Positions 1 through 8,517 of a stretch of DNA of 64,000 bases are shown here, piece by piece. The position numbers and the translations under genes were made by a program. The notes below the pieces were generated by a model. It was given only the letters and a program-made list of their open reading frames with translations, had not been told where the DNA came from and did not search any database. Origin of the DNA: Gammaproteobacteria bacterium. Its GTDB lineage: Bacteria; Pseudomonadota; Gammaproteobacteria; Burkholderiales; Gallionellaceae. Within the stretch, counting starts at the first letter, position 1. Each line of letters begins with the position of its first letter. The DNA lies in NCBI GenBank assembly GCA_018814405.1, contig JAHIZO010000004.1:124001-188000 (forward strand). Reading direction: 5' to 3'.

Positions 1-2
1 GC

Positions 3-2420
3 GTGGCCGATGGCTTCAAGCAGGTCATCACCGAACACGGGCCGGAAGCGGTGGCGTTCTACGTCTCGGGTCAGCTGCTGACCGAGGATTACTACGTCGC
101 CAACAAACTGATGAAAGGTTTCATCGGCAGCGCCAACATCGACACCAATTCGCGCCTGTGCATGTCCACGGCGGTGGCGGCGCACAAGCGCGCCTTCGGC
201 GCCGATGCGGTGCCGGTCTGTTATGAGGATATCGAGGCGGCGGACCTGGTGGTCATCGTCGGTTCCAACTATGCGTGGGCGCATCCGGTGCTGTACCAGC
301 GTCTGGCCGCGGCGAAGAAGGCTCGCCCGGAGATGCGGGTGGTGGTGGTCGACCCGCGCCGCACGGCGACCTGCGACATCGCCGACCTGCACTTGGCCAT
401 CGTGCCCGGAAGCGATGCGTACCTGTTCAACGGCCTGCTGCATCACCTGCGGCGCGAGGATGCACTTGATCTGGCTTACGTCGAGGCACATGTGGAGGGA
501 TTCGCTGCGGCGTTCGAAGCGGCGCGTTCGGTCAACTCCATCCCTGCGGTGGCGCAGGTTTGCGGCGTCGCCGAGACTGACATCGGCGAATTCTTCCGCC
601 TGTTCGCGCGCACCGAACGTTGCGTGACCATCTTCTCGCAAGGGATCAATCAATCTTCCAGCGGCGTGGACAAGGCCAATGCGATCATCAACGTGCATCT
701 GGCCACGGGCAGGATCGGGCGTCCCGGCATGGGGCCGTTCTCGGTGACTGGCCAGCCGAATGCGATGGGCGGACGCGAGGTGGGCGGGCTGGCCAATCAG
801 CTGGCGGCGCACATGGATTTTTCCGATGCGGCCAGCATCAATCTGGTGGCGCGATTCTGGGATGCACCGAACATCGCGCAGCAACCCGGACTGAAAGCGG
901 TAGACATGTTCCAGGCCATCGCGGATGGCAAGATCAAGGCGGTGTGGATCATGGGCACCAATCCGGTGGTGAGCATGCCGGATGCGGATCGTGTGCGCGC
1001 CGCTTTGCTGGATTGCGAACTGGTGGTGGTGTCCGATTGCGTGCTGCATACCGACACTACGGCCTGTGCCGATATCCTGCTGCCGGCTGCAGGCTGGGGC
1101 GAGAAGGACGGGGCGGTGACCAATTCAGAGCGGCGCATCTCGCGCCAGCGGGCTTTCCTGCCCGCGGCAGGCGAGGCGAGGCCGGACTGGTGGATCATCA
1201 CTCAAGTCGCCCAGCGCATGGGCTTCGGCGCGGCATTCGCGTACAGCAGACCTGCGCAGATATTCAACGAGCATGCCCGGCTGTCCGGCTTTGAGAACGC
1301 GGGGCAGCGCGCCTTCGACATCAGTGCGTTGTCTGGATTGGATGAGTCCGCATATGATGCACTGCAACCGCTGCAGTGGCCGCTCGATGCGCGCTCGCCC
1401 GCCGGGACGCAACGCATGTTCGCCGACGGGAAGTTCTGCACGCCCAGCGGCAAGGCGCATATGGTGGCGGTCGCGCCGTGCCTGCCCGCCGTGTCGACCG
1501 ATGACGATTTCCCGCTGCGGCTGAACACCGGCCGCATCCGTGACCAGTGGCACACCATGACCCGCACCGGCAAAGTGCCTAGACTGAATGCACATCAATG
1601 GGAACCCTTCGTGCAGATCCATGCACACGATGCGGAAGATCGACTGCTGCAGGATGGCACGCTGGCGCGCATCACCAGCCGGCACGGCACGATGTTGGCG
1701 CGGGTGCAGGTCAGCGCCGAGCAGCGCATCGGTTCGCTGTTCGCGCCCATGCACTGGAGCGATGCGTTTGCGAAAGCGGCCCGGGTGGACGCGCTGGTCG
1801 CTCCCATCACCGACCCGATCTCCGGCCAGCCGGAATCCAAACACACGCCGGTGCGGATCGAGCCCTATCGGCCCGCCTGGCAGGGCTTCGTGCTGAGCCG
1901 CAACAGGCTGGAACTGCCGGGCGCAGACTATTGCGCCAGTTCGCAGGGCGACGGCTATTGGCGGCATGAACTTGCGGGCGAGCTGGCGCCGGAGGACTGG
2001 CGGTCATGGGCCAAATCGGCTCATGGCGGTGGCGGTGAATGGATGGAGTTCCACGATGCCGCGATGGGGCGTTATCGCGCCGCCTGCGTGCTGGATGGAA
2101 AGCTGGAAAGTGTGTTCTTCATCGCTAGTGACCACAGGTTACCGGAGCGTGAGTGGTTGGGTAGTTTGTTTGCGAATAGAGCACTTTCTGTTGTTGAGAT
2201 GGCGGGGTTGTTATCTGCGCGACCACCCAAGGGGGCAGTGACTGATGCCGGCAGGGTCGTATGTGCGTGCTTCAGTGTAGGGGAGAAAACGCTGGTGAAT
2301 GCTATCCAAACGAATGGCTTGACCAGTATTGAAGAAGTCGGGGCGCTCCTCAAGGCTGGTACAGGTTGTGGTTCGTGCGTTCCAGAAATACGTCGATTGA
2401 TTCCTAAGGTAAAGACCTAG
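3..2420 (+). CDS. nasA: Assimilatory nitrate reductase catalytic subunit, 5'-truncated, with C-terminal BFD-like domain
   Basis: Molybdopterin oxidoreductase of the NasA/NarB type, which reduces nitrate to nitrite in the cytoplasm using a bis-MGD cofactor. The frame is open from the first base, so the N-terminal [4Fe-4S] domain lies outside the window. About 805 residues are visible: the molybdopterin-binding core (motifs VIVGSNYAWAHP, VVVDPRRTATCDIADL, GRIGRPGMGPFSVTGQPNAMGGREVGG) and the dinucleotide-binding C-terminal domain (LNTGRIRDQWHTMTRTG). The last 55 residues are a BFD-like [2Fe-2S] domain with CACF and GCGSC cysteine pairs. That fusion is known in bacterial NasA proteins and marks the assimilatory rather than the periplasmic (NapA) enzyme. 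The GTG at base 3 is an internal codon, not the start. Confidence 0.93.
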   Translation: MADGFKQVITEHGPEAVAFYVSGQLLTEDYYVANKLMKGFIGSANIDTNSRLCMSTAVAAHKRAFGADAVPVCYEDIEAADLVVIVGSNYAWAHPVLYQRLAAAKKARPEMRVVVVDPRRTATCDIADLHLAIVPGSDAYLFNGLLHHLRREDALDLAYVEAHVEGFAAAFEAARSVNSIPAVAQVCGVAETDIGEFFRLFARTERCVTIFSQGINQSSSGVDKANAIINVHLATGRIGRPGMGPFSVTGQPNAMGGREVGGLANQLAAHMDFSDAASINLVARFWDAPNIAQQPGLKAVDMFQAIADGKIKAVWIMGTNPVVSMPDADRVRAALLDCELVVVSDCVLHTDTTACADILLPAAGWGEKDGAVTNSERRISRQRAFLPAAGEARPDWWIITQVAQRMGFGAAFAYSRPAQIFNEHARLSGFENAGQRAFDISALSGLDESAYDALQPLQWPLDARSPAGTQRMFADGKFCTPSGKAHMVAVAPCLPAVSTDDDFPLRLNTGRIRDQWHTMTRTGKVPRLNAHQWEPFVQIHAHDAEDRLLQDGTLARITSRHGTMLARVQVSAEQRIGSLFAPMHWSDAFAKAARVDALVAPITDPISGQPESKHTPVRIEPYRPAWQGFVLSRNRLELPGADYCASSQGDGYWRHELAGELAPEDWRSWAKSAHGGGGEWMEFHDAAMGRYRAACVLDGKLESVFFIASDHRLPEREWLGSLFANRALSVVEMAGLLSARPPKGAVTDAGRVVCACFSVGEKTLVNAIQTNGLTSIEEVGALLKAGTGCGSCVPEIRRLIPKVKT

Positions 2421-2528
2421 GTTGGGCGCTGTGAGTCGGCCTTGATTAACTAGACACCAATGTCAGTTATGCAGCGGACATTGATATCAAAGTCGAAAAC
2501 TTCCGCAATGGCCGAGCAGCAGCCCAAA

Positions 2529-4148
2529 TCAATCAGCTCCCAACCACTCAAACCCCGCCTGTTCGAAATCCTCCCCCTCCGCCAGCAGGGCCGTGAGTTT
2601 GATGTCGCGACTCTTCTCGCCCATCATCATCTGGTGATGAGTGTCGACCACGAACTTTCCTGATTCCATCAGCAGGGTGGCGTGCACATATGAGTTGTGT
2701 TCGTCCGGCAGCAGGATGACGGGCAGGTAGTCGTAGGCGAACGAGCCGGAGCTGCTTTCCCAGTTGGAGACGCGTTCGGCACCTTTGCCGAGCACACGTA
2801 TCCACACCGAGGCGGGCTTCTTGGTGAGCAGTTCGATTCCGACGTGCACTTTGCCTGCGTTGTCGGTGTGCAGACGGCGGATCATGCCGACCCACCATTG
2901 CTGCGCATTGGCGGGCTTGATGGCGCACAGGTCGCCGATCTTGATCCATTCGCCTTGTGTGCCGCCGAGTATCGCGCCCAGTCCGGTGGCGCTCATGTCG
3001 GTGACGTTCCATGTTTCGGTGGTGTAGGCGATCTCTTCTTGGGCGACGAGGTCTATCTTGGCGCGTTTGCGCGCTTCGTCGGCATCCTGCTCCGCGTCGT
3101 GCCCGGCGTCGATGTGGGTGACCAGTTGGCTGATGGTGCGGAAGCTGTGTGCGACTTCGATGCTGGCGTGTATCTCGCGCCGTTCCAGATGGCGGTGCGG
3201 TGGTTCCGCGGCCCAGTAGGTCATCAGGTGTTTGAGTACGGTGAGCTTGCCCGCCGGGGTGAATTCGCTGCCGAAACGGCGCTCGCGCCAGATGGGGTCG
3301 TTCTCGTTCTGGGTGACGATCTTCTGCAAAGCACCCACAGCCTTGGCGGCGCTGAAGAAGCGTCCAGTTTCTGCGACGGGCTTGTCGTGTTCGGCGCGGT
3401 GCGGCGGAGCGGAGGAGGCAAGGTCGAACTGGTAGGGGAAGTCGTTCTCTGCCGCGTTGGCGATCTCGAAGAAACTGTTCATGCGCCCGGCGATGCGGTA
3501 GCTGACTTCCAGTTGGTCGGCGGCCAGTGTGTCGGGCGAGGAGATGAACATCACCAGTGCATGCAGCAATTCGCGCTGCGGACTGGTGTGGATGACATGG
3601 CCGGGATAGGCCAGCACCATGGTCTCGGCGCATTGCGTCGCTTCGGCGAAGCGGTAGCCGGCATACAGCATGTTCCAAGTCGTGGCATCGATGTCGATAT
3701 AGCGCATCAGCTCTAACTTCATTTGCGTCGCCACCGCCTGCAGCTGGCGTACGCAGACCAGTGGCATGCGTTCGGTGAGCTCTCTGGAGCGTTTGCTGTT
3801 CTGCTGATATTCATCAAGGCTGGTGGTGTAGGCATCAGCAAGTGCGTGTGCGAAGGCATGGATGCCTTTCCACAGGTGAAGTCCTTGGAAGTCGCGCAGA
3901 TGGGGTGCTTCCAGATAGCGATGCAGCAGTTCAGCTTGCAGTACCTGTCCGAACTCATCGACATGCATGATGATTTCCGTGCGCAGCTCAGGCGTGAATC
4001 CTTTCGCATCCTTGATCGATTCCAGCCAGAAGCTGATCTCTTCCAGTGCCTTGCGCGGCTCATCCTTGGGTAGTTCACCGATGAGACGCTTTGTCTCGAC
4101 AAGATCGAACAGGGGATGGTCTGGTTTTTCGCCGAACAGTTTGAACAT
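2529..4148 (-). CDS. Conserved protein with helical N-terminus and C-terminal PilZ-like domain
   Basis: 539 residues. The first ~360 look mainly alpha-helical and have no recognisable catalytic motif. Around residues 385-480 there is a PilZ-like stretch: NVTDMSATGLGA fits the (D/N)xSxxG part of the PilZ motif, followed by beta strands (WWVGMIRRL, VHVGIELL). The upstream arginine motif is weak (RKRAK), so c-di-GMP binding is uncertain. It belongs to a family of ~540-residue proteins common in betaproteobacteria. It is last in a minus-strand series after the ZorA/B/C-like genes, 81 bp behind the zorC-like stop, and so sits where a Zorya locus would carry zorD. It has no helicase or nuclease motif. 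A role in second-messenger signalling is inference. Confidence 0.72.
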   Translation of the reverse strand: MFKLFGEKPDHPLFDLVETKRLIGELPKDEPRKALEEISFWLESIKDAKGFTPELRTEIIMHVDEFGQVLQAELLHRYLEAPHLRDFQGLHLWKGIHAFAHALADAYTTSLDEYQQNSKRSRELTERMPLVCVRQLQAVATQMKLELMRYIDIDATTWNMLYAGYRFAEATQCAETMVLAYPGHVIHTSPQRELLHALVMFISSPDTLAADQLEVSYRIAGRMNSFFEIANAAENDFPYQFDLASSAPPHRAEHDKPVAETGRFFSAAKAVGALQKIVTQNENDPIWRERRFGSEFTPAGKLTVLKHLMTYWAAEPPHRHLERREIHASIEVAHSFRTISQLVTHIDAGHDAEQDADEARKRAKIDLVAQEEIAYTTETWNVTDMSATGLGAILGGTQGEWIKIGDLCAIKPANAQQWWVGMIRRLHTDNAGKVHVGIELLTKKPASVWIRVLGKGAERVSNWESSSGSFAYDYLPVILLPDEHNSYVHATLLMESGKFVVDTHHQMMMGEKSRDIKLTALLAEGEDFEQAGFEWLGAD

Positions 4149-4229
4149 GATGCGCTACACCTTCGCTAGGTAGATGCCAAGGATGATAAAACAGGGCAAA
4201 GGCAAACACACTCGAATTCGGGTATCGAT

Positions 4230-5819
4230 TTAGAAGACCAGTGACCTGAAATAGCTATTGCTTTCGGGCGACCAGGTATAGCCCCAGCCTTGCAGTACCG
4301 AACCGATCTCTTTCGCATAACGCTGCTGATCGTTCGGTTTGATCCATGCCTTGCCTGCGGCTTCGCTGTAGCTGGCATTGTGGTGTTCGCAGAAATGTTG
4401 GAGAGCGCTATACGAGCGTCCCAGTTCCTGTGCGAAGCGGCCTTCCCAACTCAGATGTTTCTCGTCGCTGTGCTGCATCGGGCGTGCCGGTTGCGAGAGT
4501 GTGTTGCCTTTCAAGGCATTGCCCACGCTCAATGCGCCGACGTTCACCCAGCCCTTGCCCAGATAGAATTCCGGCGTGCCTTTTGCGGTGTCGTAGAAAT
4601 AGGCGACGTTGATCTGCTGGTTGAATTCCACGATGTGGAACTTCTCGAATTGCAGGATGACGGCATGCAGGTTGTGTTTGCTGTCGTTCAGCTTGACCAC
4701 CAAACCTTTGGCATCGGTCCTGAATTTCAGGAAAGCACGGTTCTTGATGTCGAAAGCAGCGCTGCCCAGCGCGAAGTACATGCCTTGCAGGTCTTCACTG
4801 TATAGGTTCCAGAATGCGGCGCGGCGCGTGTTGTCCGCGCCTTTCGAGGCGAATAGGTGGAAGAACTCATGTACCAGATATTTCTTGCCCCAGTTGGAGA
4901 TCATTTCGCGTGCAGACGCACTGCATAGCCAGTTGGATTCATTCTGCGCTATCCACGGCGCGCCCCATTGCTCGATAGCGAAATCACGCAAGGTGTCGCT
5001 TGGAGTCTTGGTTTTGCACTGGCTGTAACGTTCGAGCAACTTGCCCAGCATGCGCGAGGTGTAGAGCGGATATTGGGTTAGCAGCAGTAGCGCGTCGTTC
5101 ACTTCGTCCTGAAACTTCCCATCAGCCAGGCTCAGGATGCGCTCGACGTGAGACTGCACGAAGCTGCGGATGAACCATGAATCGACACCGATATTGAGCT
5201 CGAAGCGAAAGCCTTCGATGCGGTCGATATCCGCCGCACCGCCACGGTAGTCATCGCAGGGGATGGTGCTGAGCAGCCCTTTGTTCGCCGACAGCACGCG
5301 CACCCATTGCGGTGTGTGTCCGTCGCTGGCGAGCTGCTCTTGCGCGTTTTGCAGAAAGGTGTGCAACGATGCCCAGTTGTTGCGGCCACTGCCGATCACG
5401 GTTTGCGCATCGGGGTCGTAGGCGAAATAGGCGTTGAGCAGGCCGCGATAGCATTTGCGAAAGGCGCGCGTGCGTTTCTGATGTTGTGTGAGGTAGGCTA
5501 GCAGTGTGGTGAATGATTTTTGATTCTCGATCAGACGCTCGCCCTGTTCGGAATAGACTTGTGTGCAGCCGTAACACAGCAATCTGGCCTGGCGCAGATC
5601 GCGCACGAAACCAGACTCGGCGAAATGCTGCAATGCAGTCAGGATGCGGTCGCCACCTATTGCATCCATATCCACTTCGCTACCCAGCCATGAGATCAGC
5701 TGCTGGCGTTCGTGCTGTATTGGCAGCAAGTCGCTGGTACGCATGGTTGAGAGCGCGATGCGGCTCATACGCTCCATCGTGTCGGCAAGTTTGCCCAGCG
5801 TGTCCATCAGATACGGCAC
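4230..5819 (-). CDS. zorC: ZorC-like EH-signature domain protein
   Basis: 529 residues from a GTG at 5819. An ATG at 5807 overlaps the zorB stop as TGATG and could be the true start. The C-terminal half carries the features I associate with the EH_Signature domain of Zorya ZorC: a helical block with FWNLYSEDLQGMYFALG (about 337-352), a strand ending in VEF with Glu398, then NVAYFY, and a His (450 or 455) shortly before a WE pair. ZorC in type I Zorya is a DNA-binding component recruited to the ZorAB motor. The overlap with the ZorB-like gene indicates translational coupling. No neighbouring ZorD helicase-nuclease is present, so the protein may serve another function. The assignment rests on motif pattern plus gene order. 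Confidence 0.75.
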   Translation of the reverse strand: MPYLMDTLGKLADTMERMSRIALSTMRTSDLLPIQHERQQLISWLGSEVDMDAIGGDRILTALQHFAESGFVRDLRQARLLCYGCTQVYSEQGERLIENQKSFTTLLAYLTQHQKRTRAFRKCYRGLLNAYFAYDPDAQTVIGSGRNNWASLHTFLQNAQEQLASDGHTPQWVRVLSANKGLLSTIPCDDYRGGAADIDRIEGFRFELNIGVDSWFIRSFVQSHVERILSLADGKFQDEVNDALLLLTQYPLYTSRMLGKLLERYSQCKTKTPSDTLRDFAIEQWGAPWIAQNESNWLCSASAREMISNWGKKYLVHEFFHLFASKGADNTRRAAFWNLYSEDLQGMYFALGSAAFDIKNRAFLKFRTDAKGLVVKLNDSKHNLHAVILQFEKFHIVEFNQQINVAYFYDTAKGTPEFYLGKGWVNVGALSVGNALKGNTLSQPARPMQHSDEKHLSWEGRFAQELGRSYSALQHFCEHHNASYSEAAGKAWIKPNDQQRYAKEIGSVLQGWGYTWSPESNSYFRSLVF

Positions 5820-6523
5820 TGCCCGAAGTCGTTGCGCGGAATGTCGTCGGTCTTGGTATGCACTTCATCGATGCCGTAGAACTCCAGACGCAGTTCGATG
5901 CGTCGACTTTCTTCCAGCGATTTTTTGGCAGAGTTGAAGGAGTAGCCGCCTACCAGGAACAGATCGCGCACTTGTTCCATCTCGTCGGAGGAAAGTGTCT
6001 TCTGTTGATCGCGTGCGGGGGAGAGCAGGACGCACAGTACGCGTTCACTGCGTTGCAGGCTGAGGTTCAGGTTGAGCAGATAGTCACCGCGCTGGTCGGC
6101 AAAACCTTCGACCACCACGCGCTTCAGCCATTTCTGCGCCAGTTGTTCACGCGCCAATCCCAACATGTCAGCGACGAAGCCGCTCAGATATTCAACTTGT
6201 TCAGTGGTCAGTCTGGAGCTGCCGGTGTCGAAGCGGGCGCGGTCACCGAAGTCGATCACATTGCGGTTGCGGTCGACGGTGATGCCGGGATGTCCCTGCG
6301 CGGTCTGTTCGATACGTTCCCACAGGTCGTTGATCTCGTGCACGCGCTCGGCCTGCTTCTGCTCGGCTTCGCTCACGTTCTTGGTGATGGCGAGCAGGGC
6401 CACGCTCATCACCAACAGGAACATCACCATGAGTGCCGACATCAAGTCGGCGAATGAGATCCAGAACGGCTTTTCGCCTTCATCTCTGTTGCGCCGCCCG
6501 ACGGGAATGAACTTGCCCAGCAT
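5807..6523 (-). CDS. zorB: ZorB-like MotB/OmpA-family motor protein
   Basis: 238 residues. A single N-terminal transmembrane helix (about 20-46) contains FADLM with Asp26, the proton-carrying aspartate of MotB-type stators, at the position reported for ZorB. Residues ~83-215 form an OmpA-like peptidoglycan-binding domain (VEGFADQRG, NLNLSLQRSERV, SRRIELRLEF). With the preceding ZorA-like gene it should form an inner-membrane proton-driven motor anchored to peptidoglycan. The ATG lies 15 bp after the zorA-like stop, and the gene overlaps the next ORF by 13 bp. Flagellar MotB, ExbD and TolR are less likely, because the partner has the long ZorA-type tail and the next gene is EH-signature. Confidence 0.85.
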   Translation of the reverse strand: MLGKFIPVGRRNRDEGEKPFWISFADLMSALMVMFLLVMSVALLAITKNVSEAEQKQAERVHEINDLWERIEQTAQGHPGITVDRNRNVIDFGDRARFDTGSSRLTTEQVEYLSGFVADMLGLAREQLAQKWLKRVVVEGFADQRGDYLLNLNLSLQRSERVLCVLLSPARDQQKTLSSDEMEQVRDLFLVGGYSFNSAKKSLEESRRIELRLEFYGIDEVHTKTDDIPRNDFGQCRI

Positions 6524-6538
6524 GTCTTGATCCCTGCC

Positions 6539-8467
6539 TTAGTTGGAGACTGAACCAAGCGTGTCTTCCAGTTCTTGGATGCCTTCACGCAACAGTTTCA
6601 CCGAATCGGCCAGCGCCTGATGGAACTCGCGGTTGGCTTCACCTACCGCTTTGGTCATGCCGGTGCTGAATGATTCGTGCGCCTGACCGATGACGTCCGA
6701 GACCTTTTCCAGATAACCGTCGGCTTGCTGCTGGGCGGCGACCAGTTTCTCGGTGGCCGCTTCGATGCGTGACACCACGTCGTGCGACATCGCCGCGTCG
6801 CGGCGTGCCTGTTCGACGATGAGTTGCATGGAGCCGACCAGTTCTGTCATCGCGTCGCGTGCCTTCTGGTAATCGGCGAACACACTGCTCAGGCTGTTGG
6901 TGGCCGCGCCGATGGCGCCGGCAGCCTGCGTCAGTTGTCCGGCCAGTCCCGCAGTCTTGTCCAGCGTGGAGGTGACGCCTGCGCCCGCCTTGGCGAAATC
7001 CTTGGCAGCCAGATACAGCGTGTCCGCGCCGTTGTTCATCTTGGTGAGTGCTTCGCCGGTGCTGCTGCGCATGGCTTGCACGGCAGCCTTCATCTCTACG
7101 ATGGCGAGGTTGACGCCTTCCACCAGTGCACCGACCTGACCACCGAATTGGCCCACCATGGCCTGACTGCTGGCGGCGAGGGCTTCCTGTTGTTGCTTGC
7201 TGGCGGAACCGGCAGAACGTACTTGTGTGCCCAGTTCTTCGATGATGACGCCCATGCGGTCGGACAGATTGTCCAGCGCTTGTTGCAGGCCTTGTTGGGT
7301 GTCGCCTTGCGACTGCTCCATAAGTGAGCGTACTTGCTCGACGAACTCACCCAGTTTGTCGTTCATGGTGCGCTGGCGTGCCTCGGCACCGGCCATGGTC
7401 TCGGCCAGCAGGTTGGCCAGTGTCTCGTTGCCGTTCTTGCTCGCGCTCTGCATCTCAGCCGCCATCTGTTGCAGGGTATGGGTGGCGGTCTGCAGTGATT
7501 CGATGGTCTGCTGTTGCAGGCTGTTGATGCCGCCGACCTGTGAGCCGAACATGTCTTTGAGTTGGTCGCTGAACTGGCTCAGTACACCGGCCAGCATCTT
7601 GTGCACGGCATCTTGCTGGTCGTTGCGTGTTTCCTTGAGGGCGCTGGCGATCTCGCTCAGCGGTTGTTTCAGGCTGGCTTCCAGCGTGCTTGCCAGACTC
7701 TTGCTGAGTGCTTCGGATTGGGCTTGGGTCGCGGCGATCTGTTTCTCGAACAACTCGCCCATCATCTGCTGCATCTCGTTGCGAATCATCGAGGCAGTCT
7801 GGCCGGAAGAGGCTTCTGTCGCTTTGACCAGTCGCGCTAGATATTCCTCGCTGGCACCGCCTTCGAACAGGTTGTCGAGCAGCTGGGTGAGCTGTTCCAC
7901 TTGGCCGTTCAAGCGTGTGACAGCGACTTTTTCGATGAAGGTGATGATCATCGCCAGCGTGATGGCGATGGCAGAAACGAGGAAGGCTTCCCACACACCG
8001 TGCAGCAGATGGTTGAGGCTCTCGCGCACGATGGCCGGATTCTCGGAGACTTGGAAGGCCTGCAAACCCATGATCAGACCATAGAAGGTGCCGATGATGC
8101 CGACGCCGGTGAACAGGCCGGGAAGGTGTTTGAAGAAGTCGGTGCGCAGCGGGGTGTCGATGATGGTCTCATGCGGGAACATCAGGTTGGCCGGCACGGT
8201 CGAGCGCCAGCGCGCATCCGACTGACGATGCAGCGAATCGGCATATTCCTGCCACAGATGTTCCAGCACGCCGGTGTTGGCGAATATGGCCGGCATGTCG
8301 TTCGACGGCTTGCCGTCCAGCGCGCGCAATGCACGAACCACGCGCGAGATGCGCCAGGAGACGATGAGCGACGGCAGGAAGAAGAACAACAGGAACGAGA
8401 TCGCAAGCAGGCCGAGGATGGCTGCGAAGACATAGATGTGTGGTGGGAGCTGGGCTATCGTAAACAT
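6539..8467 (-). CDS. zorA: ZorA-like MotA/TolQ/ExbB proton-channel protein with long coiled-coil tail
   Basis: 642 residues. Transmembrane segments lie near 11-33, 114-136 (LPGLFTGVGIIGTFYGLIMG) and 158-178, in the MotA/TolQ/ExbB arrangement. From ~200 to the C-terminus the protein is a long Gln/Ala/Ser-rich helical tail with heptad character, resembling both the ZorA cytoplasmic tail and methyl-accepting coiled coils. In Zorya the tail is thought to transmit the signal from the motor to the cytoplasmic effector. It is the first gene of the minus-strand series zorA-zorB-zorC-PilZ-like, diverging from the cyclase-FHA gene across 50 bp. Simple TolQ/ExbB proteins are about 230 residues, so the length argues for ZorA. 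Confidence 0.85.
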   Translation of the reverse strand: MFTIAQLPPHIYVFAAILGLLAISFLLFFFLPSLIVSWRISRVVRALRALDGKPSNDMPAIFANTGVLEHLWQEYADSLHRQSDARWRSTVPANLMFPHETIIDTPLRTDFFKHLPGLFTGVGIIGTFYGLIMGLQAFQVSENPAIVRESLNHLLHGVWEAFLVSAIAITLAMIITFIEKVAVTRLNGQVEQLTQLLDNLFEGGASEEYLARLVKATEASSGQTASMIRNEMQQMMGELFEKQIAATQAQSEALSKSLASTLEASLKQPLSEIASALKETRNDQQDAVHKMLAGVLSQFSDQLKDMFGSQVGGINSLQQQTIESLQTATHTLQQMAAEMQSASKNGNETLANLLAETMAGAEARQRTMNDKLGEFVEQVRSLMEQSQGDTQQGLQQALDNLSDRMGVIIEELGTQVRSAGSASKQQQEALAASSQAMVGQFGGQVGALVEGVNLAIVEMKAAVQAMRSSTGEALTKMNNGADTLYLAAKDFAKAGAGVTSTLDKTAGLAGQLTQAAGAIGAATNSLSSVFADYQKARDAMTELVGSMQLIVEQARRDAAMSHDVVSRIEAATEKLVAAQQQADGYLEKVSDVIGQAHESFSTGMTKAVGEANREFHQALADSVKLLREGIQELEDTLGSVSN

Positions 8468-8504
8468 GTTCTATTTGTCGTGCAGAGGGCAAAAAAACGA
8501 CTTG

Positions 8505-8510
8505 TATAAT
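8505..8510 (+). promoter_or_regulatory. Consensus -10 box upstream of the cyclase-FHA gene
   Basis: An exact TATAAT lies 7 bp before the ATG at 8518. No convincing -35 box was seen at 16-18 bp. If it is used, transcription would start about at the ATG, which implies either a leaderless message or translation from the next in-frame ATG at 8542. Confidence 0.5.
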
Positions 8511-8517
8511 ACACCGC

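Noticed and set aside
2697-3716. 339-residue open frame on the plus strand inside the PilZ-like gene
   Set aside because: It is antisense to a gene with real domain content, has the Gly/Val-rich composition of a reverse-strand shadow and no ribosome site.
7197-8084. 295-residue open frame antisense to the ZorA-like gene
   Set aside because: Ser/Cys-rich shadow of a coiled-coil gene; no domain and no promoter.
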